Both the position numbers and the translations under genes were made by a program. 64,000 nucleotides of DNA. Source: Bacteroidota bacterium (GTDB lineage Bacteria; Bacteroidota; Bacteroidia; B-17B0; Aurantibacillaceae). The number at the start of each line of letters is the position of its first letter. Positions within the stretch are counted from its first letter, which is position 1. The stretch is taken from assembly GCA_017303905.1 (NCBI GenBank), contig JAFLBH010000001.1:62001-126000 (forward strand), read 5' to 3'. Positions 61,533 to 64,000 of this stretch are shown one piece after another. The notes below the pieces were generated by a model. It did no database searches, had not been told where the DNA came from, and worked only from the letters and a program-made list of their open reading frames with translations.

Positions 61533-63530
61533 CTACTCCTTAATTAACTTGGAAGATCTAATTAAGTTACCGGATTTATCTTTTATACTTAAATAATAAA
61601 CGCCAGCCGCCTCCTTAGTAATGTCTATGTTATTATGGCTTTGTGCAACTTGACTTAAAATCAATTTTCCGCTTACATCATATACTTCAATACTTCCCTC
61701 TAAATTCTTTTCTGAACTAATTTCAAAGATACCATGACTTGGATTTGGCGTAATCAAAATATCATTTGCCCAAACAAAATTTTCATCCACACCTAAAGTA
61801 ATATCTTTTGAAGGACCGGTCACTTTGTTAATCACCCATTGGTTTGGATCCAATGTTACACTGGTAACTGTACCAAGCATAGAGATGGTGTAGTTCTCTG
61901 TAGCATTAGAATGCATCACACGAACAGTAGTATCAGGATAACCGGTGCGCGCAAATTTATATTCCATTGGCGTAATAAATAAAGGCACAGATGAAGGCAT
62001 AGATGTTGTTTGTACTGATTTTACGAATGCTTTTCCCGGCATAGAATTCCAGGTTACAGCAAATGTTGGGTAACCTTGTCCGTAATACCACTGATTAAAA
62101 AACTGAGTGAAGTTCATTCCGGTGAATGTTTGTGCGTAGTTCTTGAAATCAACAGTGGATGCTACAGAGTTTTTATAGGTATTTTGAAAGCCACGCAACA
62201 TTGGGAACCAAACAGAATCATTATTTACTTCAAACTGTAAAGTACGTACAATGGCGCCTCCTTTATCATAAGTTAATCGTCCGCTGAAAATGCGGTTAGT
62301 ATTCATTGTATCTGAATTAGTAAAATAAACACTTCCACCGTTTTGCGTCATTACATTATTATGCGCCGAATTCAGGCTTGTCATGAATGCAGATGGATTT
62401 AAATATTGATTGCATAAATGCTCGGTATAGGAAGCGAAGCCTTCATTGATCCATATATCACTCCAACTTTTACAAGTGACATTATCTCCCCACCACTGAT
62501 GTCCTAATTCATGGGCATCAATTTCAAAATCGAAAAATCCCATGCTCGACATAGTTTGATGTTCCATTCCTCCGCTAAAAGGGGCCATGCAATGTCCATA
62601 CTTCTCCTTATAATAAGGATACATACCATACTGGTTGCAAAGAAACTCCATGGTTTGCTTTATACGATCGAGCTGAACTTTTTGTCCTGAAATCCAGGTT
62701 GGATTATTAATTGCTCCATCGTAAATATAATTTTGAATAAATATAGAATCGCCTGCAAGATAAGTTGGCTTAGCATACATGTTGTATTCCTTATAACGTG
62801 CAACTGCTACAGAAATCAAATAGTAGTCAATCATTGAACGCGATTTCCATTCATATCGTTTTTTATTTCCAACGGTTACTACATTTTTCAGAATTCCATT
62901 AGAACCAACTTTGTTCGTAGAATCTGTAGTAACATAAACCCAACTTGAATCAATCTTATCAGTTAGCTCTTGTTTACATGGCCACCAATGATAGGCCACA
63001 AAACTTTCACTTAAACTCCATGTAGCTTGATTTCCCCAGCTTCCTGATGTACCTGTACTGTAACCGCTTCCGATTGCCGAACCACCGGTTGGAGCTGTTC
63101 CCTTATAATAAACAATGGTTGTAAATGTTTGTCCGCTTGTTAAAGTAGATGCCGTTTTCACTTTCACAATACTATCCTTACGAACAAATGATCGTTTAGC
63201 GCTATTGATGTAAATTGAATCAATCGTAAATGCCTGGTGTAATAAGCAGGCGAATGTATCGAGTGTTGCTAACGTAACTGTTTGAACACTTTTCACATTT
63301 CCACTAATGTATTTTGTGTTTCGCTCACAATTTAAGTTTAAGTGAACAAACTTCACATCATAAGCGCGTTCATGCGAAATCCAGGCTGTAGGCGCGCTCG
63401 CTTTATGTGCATTTTGTACTGCTAATTGATGATTGAGTGATTTTATTTTGCCTTCGGCGCAATAATGAGTTTTTTGAGCCGATGCAGAAACGCCTGCAAA
63501 TAAGGCTAAAGAAAGTAAAAGCTTTTTCAT
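61533..63530 (-). CDS. M1-family aminopeptidase with T9SS sorting domain
   Basis: This 665-residue zinc peptidase has a signal peptide (MKKLLLSLALFAGVSASA). The substrate-recognition word GGMEH (FSGGMEHQTMSS) is present, and zinc motif HELGH with a downstream ligand in NEGFASYTEH. The catalytic core reaches about residue 460. The C-terminal 80 residues are a T9SS type A signal (ILITPNPSHGIFEISSE, ending NLIRSSKLIKE), so it acts outside the cell or at its surface, releasing residues from peptides. Promoter TTTG-N19-TATCTTTA lies upstream. Confidence 0.94.
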   Translation of the reverse strand: MKKLLLSLALFAGVSASAQKTHYCAEGKIKSLNHQLAVQNAHKASAPTAWISHERAYDVKFVHLNLNCERNTKYISGNVKSVQTVTLATLDTFACLLHQAFTIDSIYINSAKRSFVRKDSIVKVKTASTLTSGQTFTTIVYYKGTAPTGGSAIGSGYSTGTSGSWGNQATWSLSESFVAYHWWPCKQELTDKIDSSWVYVTTDSTNKVGSNGILKNVVTVGNKKRYEWKSRSMIDYYLISVAVARYKEYNMYAKPTYLAGDSIFIQNYIYDGAINNPTWISGQKVQLDRIKQTMEFLCNQYGMYPYYKEKYGHCMAPFSGGMEHQTMSSMGFFDFEIDAHELGHQWWGDNVTCKSWSDIWINEGFASYTEHLCNQYLNPSAFMTSLNSAHNNVMTQNGGSVYFTNSDTMNTNRIFSGRLTYDKGGAIVRTLQFEVNNDSVWFPMLRGFQNTYKNSVASTVDFKNYAQTFTGMNFTQFFNQWYYGQGYPTFAVTWNSMPGKAFVKSVQTTSMPSSVPLFITPMEYKFARTGYPDTTVRVMHSNATENYTISMLGTVTSVTLDPNQWVINKVTGPSKDITLGVDENFVWANDILITPNPSHGIFEISSEKNLEGSIEVYDVSGKLILSQVAQSHNNIDITKEAAGVYYLSIKDKSGNLIRSSKLIKE

Positions 63531-63547
63531 GTGTGTTTTAAGGATTA

Positions 63548-63578
63548 TAAAGATATCATTCTGAACATGAAAAGCAAA
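63548..63578 (-). promoter_or_regulatory. Promoter of the M1 aminopeptidase gene
   Basis: On the minus strand TTTG (63578-63575), 19 bp and TATCTTTA (63555-63548) match the -33/-7 pattern with one change, about 17 bases before the ATG. Confidence 0.55.
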
Positions 63579-63621
63579 TGCCGCTTATCCAATTTATGCT
63601 GCCATTTATCTAATTAATGAG

Positions 63622-63629
63622 TAAATTTG
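63622..63629 (+). promoter_or_regulatory. TAAATTTG -7 box of hemE
   Basis: Exact TAnnTTTG match ending nine bases before the hemE ATG. No TTTG is seen about 20 bp upstream. The 108-bp spacer is divergent with the M1 aminopeptidase gene. Confidence 0.42.
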
Positions 63630-63638
63630 CTCCCGAAT

Positions 63639-64000
63639 ATGTTAAAAAACGATCTTATCTTAAAAGCTGCTCGTGGCGAAAAAACCGAAAGAGTTCCTGT
63701 TTGGTTAATGCGTCAGGCGGGTCGCGTTTTACCGGAATACCGTGCAACACGCAGCCGTGCAAAAAATTTTGTGGAGTTTGTAAAAAATCCTGAGCTCGCC
63801 TGTGAAGTTACCATCCAGCCGGTTGATATTTTAGGTGTAGATGCAGCCATTATATTTTCTGATATTCTTGTCATTCCTGAAGCAATGGGCTTGCCTTATC
63901 AAATGATTGAAGCTAAAGGTCCGTGGTTTGAAAAAACAATTAAAACGAAAGGTGATGTCGATGCTTTACACATTGCTAATGCAGGAGATTTAGATTATGT
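63639..64000 (+). CDS. hemE: Uroporphyrinogen decarboxylase, N-terminal part cut by the window edge
   Basis: The first 120 codons of hemE start at ATG 63639. The translation opens with [20 protein letters not shown], then the family signature [18 protein letters not shown] with the arginines that bind the porphyrin carboxylates. [18 protein letters not shown] follows. The enzyme removes four carboxyl groups from uroporphyrinogen III in haem synthesis. The frame stays open to base 64000. Nothing else can be said about the missing C-terminal two thirds. Confidence 0.96.
   Translation, partial: MLKNDLILKAARGEKTERVPVWLMRQAGRVLPEYRATRSRAKNFVEFVKNPELACEVTIQPVDILGVDAAIIFSDILVIPEAMGLPYQMIEAKGPWFEKTIKTKGDVDALHIANAGDLDY

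Noticed and set aside
1-64000. tRNA, rRNA, CRISPR arrays, prophage or insertion sequences
   Set aside because: I looked in the gaps on both strands and saw no cloverleaf, repeat-spacer array, transposase or phage gene.

Overview
The window reads as ordinary chromosome of an AT-rich member of the Bacteroidota, probably a free-living gliding or surface-associated lineage near the Flavobacteriales/Sphingobacteriales. Signs of this: at least four secreted proteins end in a C-terminal type IX secretion (T9SS) sorting domain (genes at 18198, 35572, 48949 and 61533); the gliding lipoprotein GldH is present; promoter-like boxes fit the Bacteroidota -7 consensus TAnnTTTG; Shine-Dalgarno sequences are absent; and there is a bacterial geranylgeranylglyceryl phosphate synthase and a LytS/LytTR pair with a sensor propeller. 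I see no rRNA, tRNA, CRISPR array, prophage or insertion sequence. Both ends cut genes: a PD40-repeat protein on the left and hemE on the right.

Layout. 1-4.1 kb (minus): PD40 protein, PAP2 phosphatase, RNase R, a small secreted protein, purN. 4.2-6.6 kb (plus): secreted protein, lgt, cysQ. 6.6-10.6 kb (minus): ftsX, metF, NifU-like scaffold, Mrp ATPase, two related small lipoproteins. 10.8-14.3 kb (plus): an ECF sigma factor followed by a protein that joins an anti-sigma-like cytoplasmic segment to a periplasmic HtrA-type protease, then two related outer-membrane-type proteins. 14.2-16.4 kb (minus): PLP enzyme and peptidase T. 16.5-22.1 kb (plus): a five-gene run of surface and secreted proteins whose first gene carries a heptanucleotide tandem repeat just after its start. 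22.2-26 kb (minus): clpX, two secreted paralogues, lpdA. 26.07-26.7 kb (plus): a small protein/nucleotidyltransferase pair. 26.7-31.6 kb (minus): lnt and secA. 31.8-38.7 kb (plus): propeller histidine kinase, LytTR regulator, giant T9SS cargo protein. 38.7-39.2 kb is gene-free and full of hairpins. 39.2-41.3 kb (minus): SlyD-like PPIase and an ALDH7-type dehydrogenase. 41.4-43.4 kb (plus): glycosyltransferase, exported YciI protein, purE. 43.6-44.9 kb (minus): ahcY. 45-46.9 kb (plus): phosphopantetheinyl transferase, GGGP synthase, ThiE-like protein in overlapping frames. 46.9-48.9 kb (minus): membrane protein and double-thioredoxin protein. 48.9-52.3 kb (plus): T9SS protein and an OmpR-type two-component pair. 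52.3-52.7 kb: EVE protein (minus). 52.8-54.7 kb (plus): PSP1/RicT-like protein overlapping gldH. 54.7-57.4 kb (minus): membrane J-protein and oligopeptide-binding lipoprotein. 57.6-61.5 kb (plus): secreted protein, biotin carrier, Tat-exported superoxide dismutase, aspS. 61.5-63.5 kb: M1 aminopeptidase (minus). 63.6 kb to the end: hemE (plus).

How the genes fit together. Much of the content is envelope biogenesis and surveillance: Lgt and Lnt process lipoproteins (at least six are encoded here), SecA exports precursors, and three regulatory modules (ECF sigma with fused anti-sigma/protease, propeller kinase/LytTR, OmpR-type pair) could sense the envelope. The rest is core metabolism.

The observations I rate most worth following are the sigma factor/anti-sigma-HtrA fusion, the phase-variable-looking repeat at the head of the surface operon, the small protein/nucleotidyltransferase pair, a recurring promoter-like box 3-5 nt before many start codons (possible leaderless mRNAs), and a dispersed 18-bp palindrome, one copy of which lies inside a reading frame. 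All functional statements are read from sequence and family knowledge; no database search was run.
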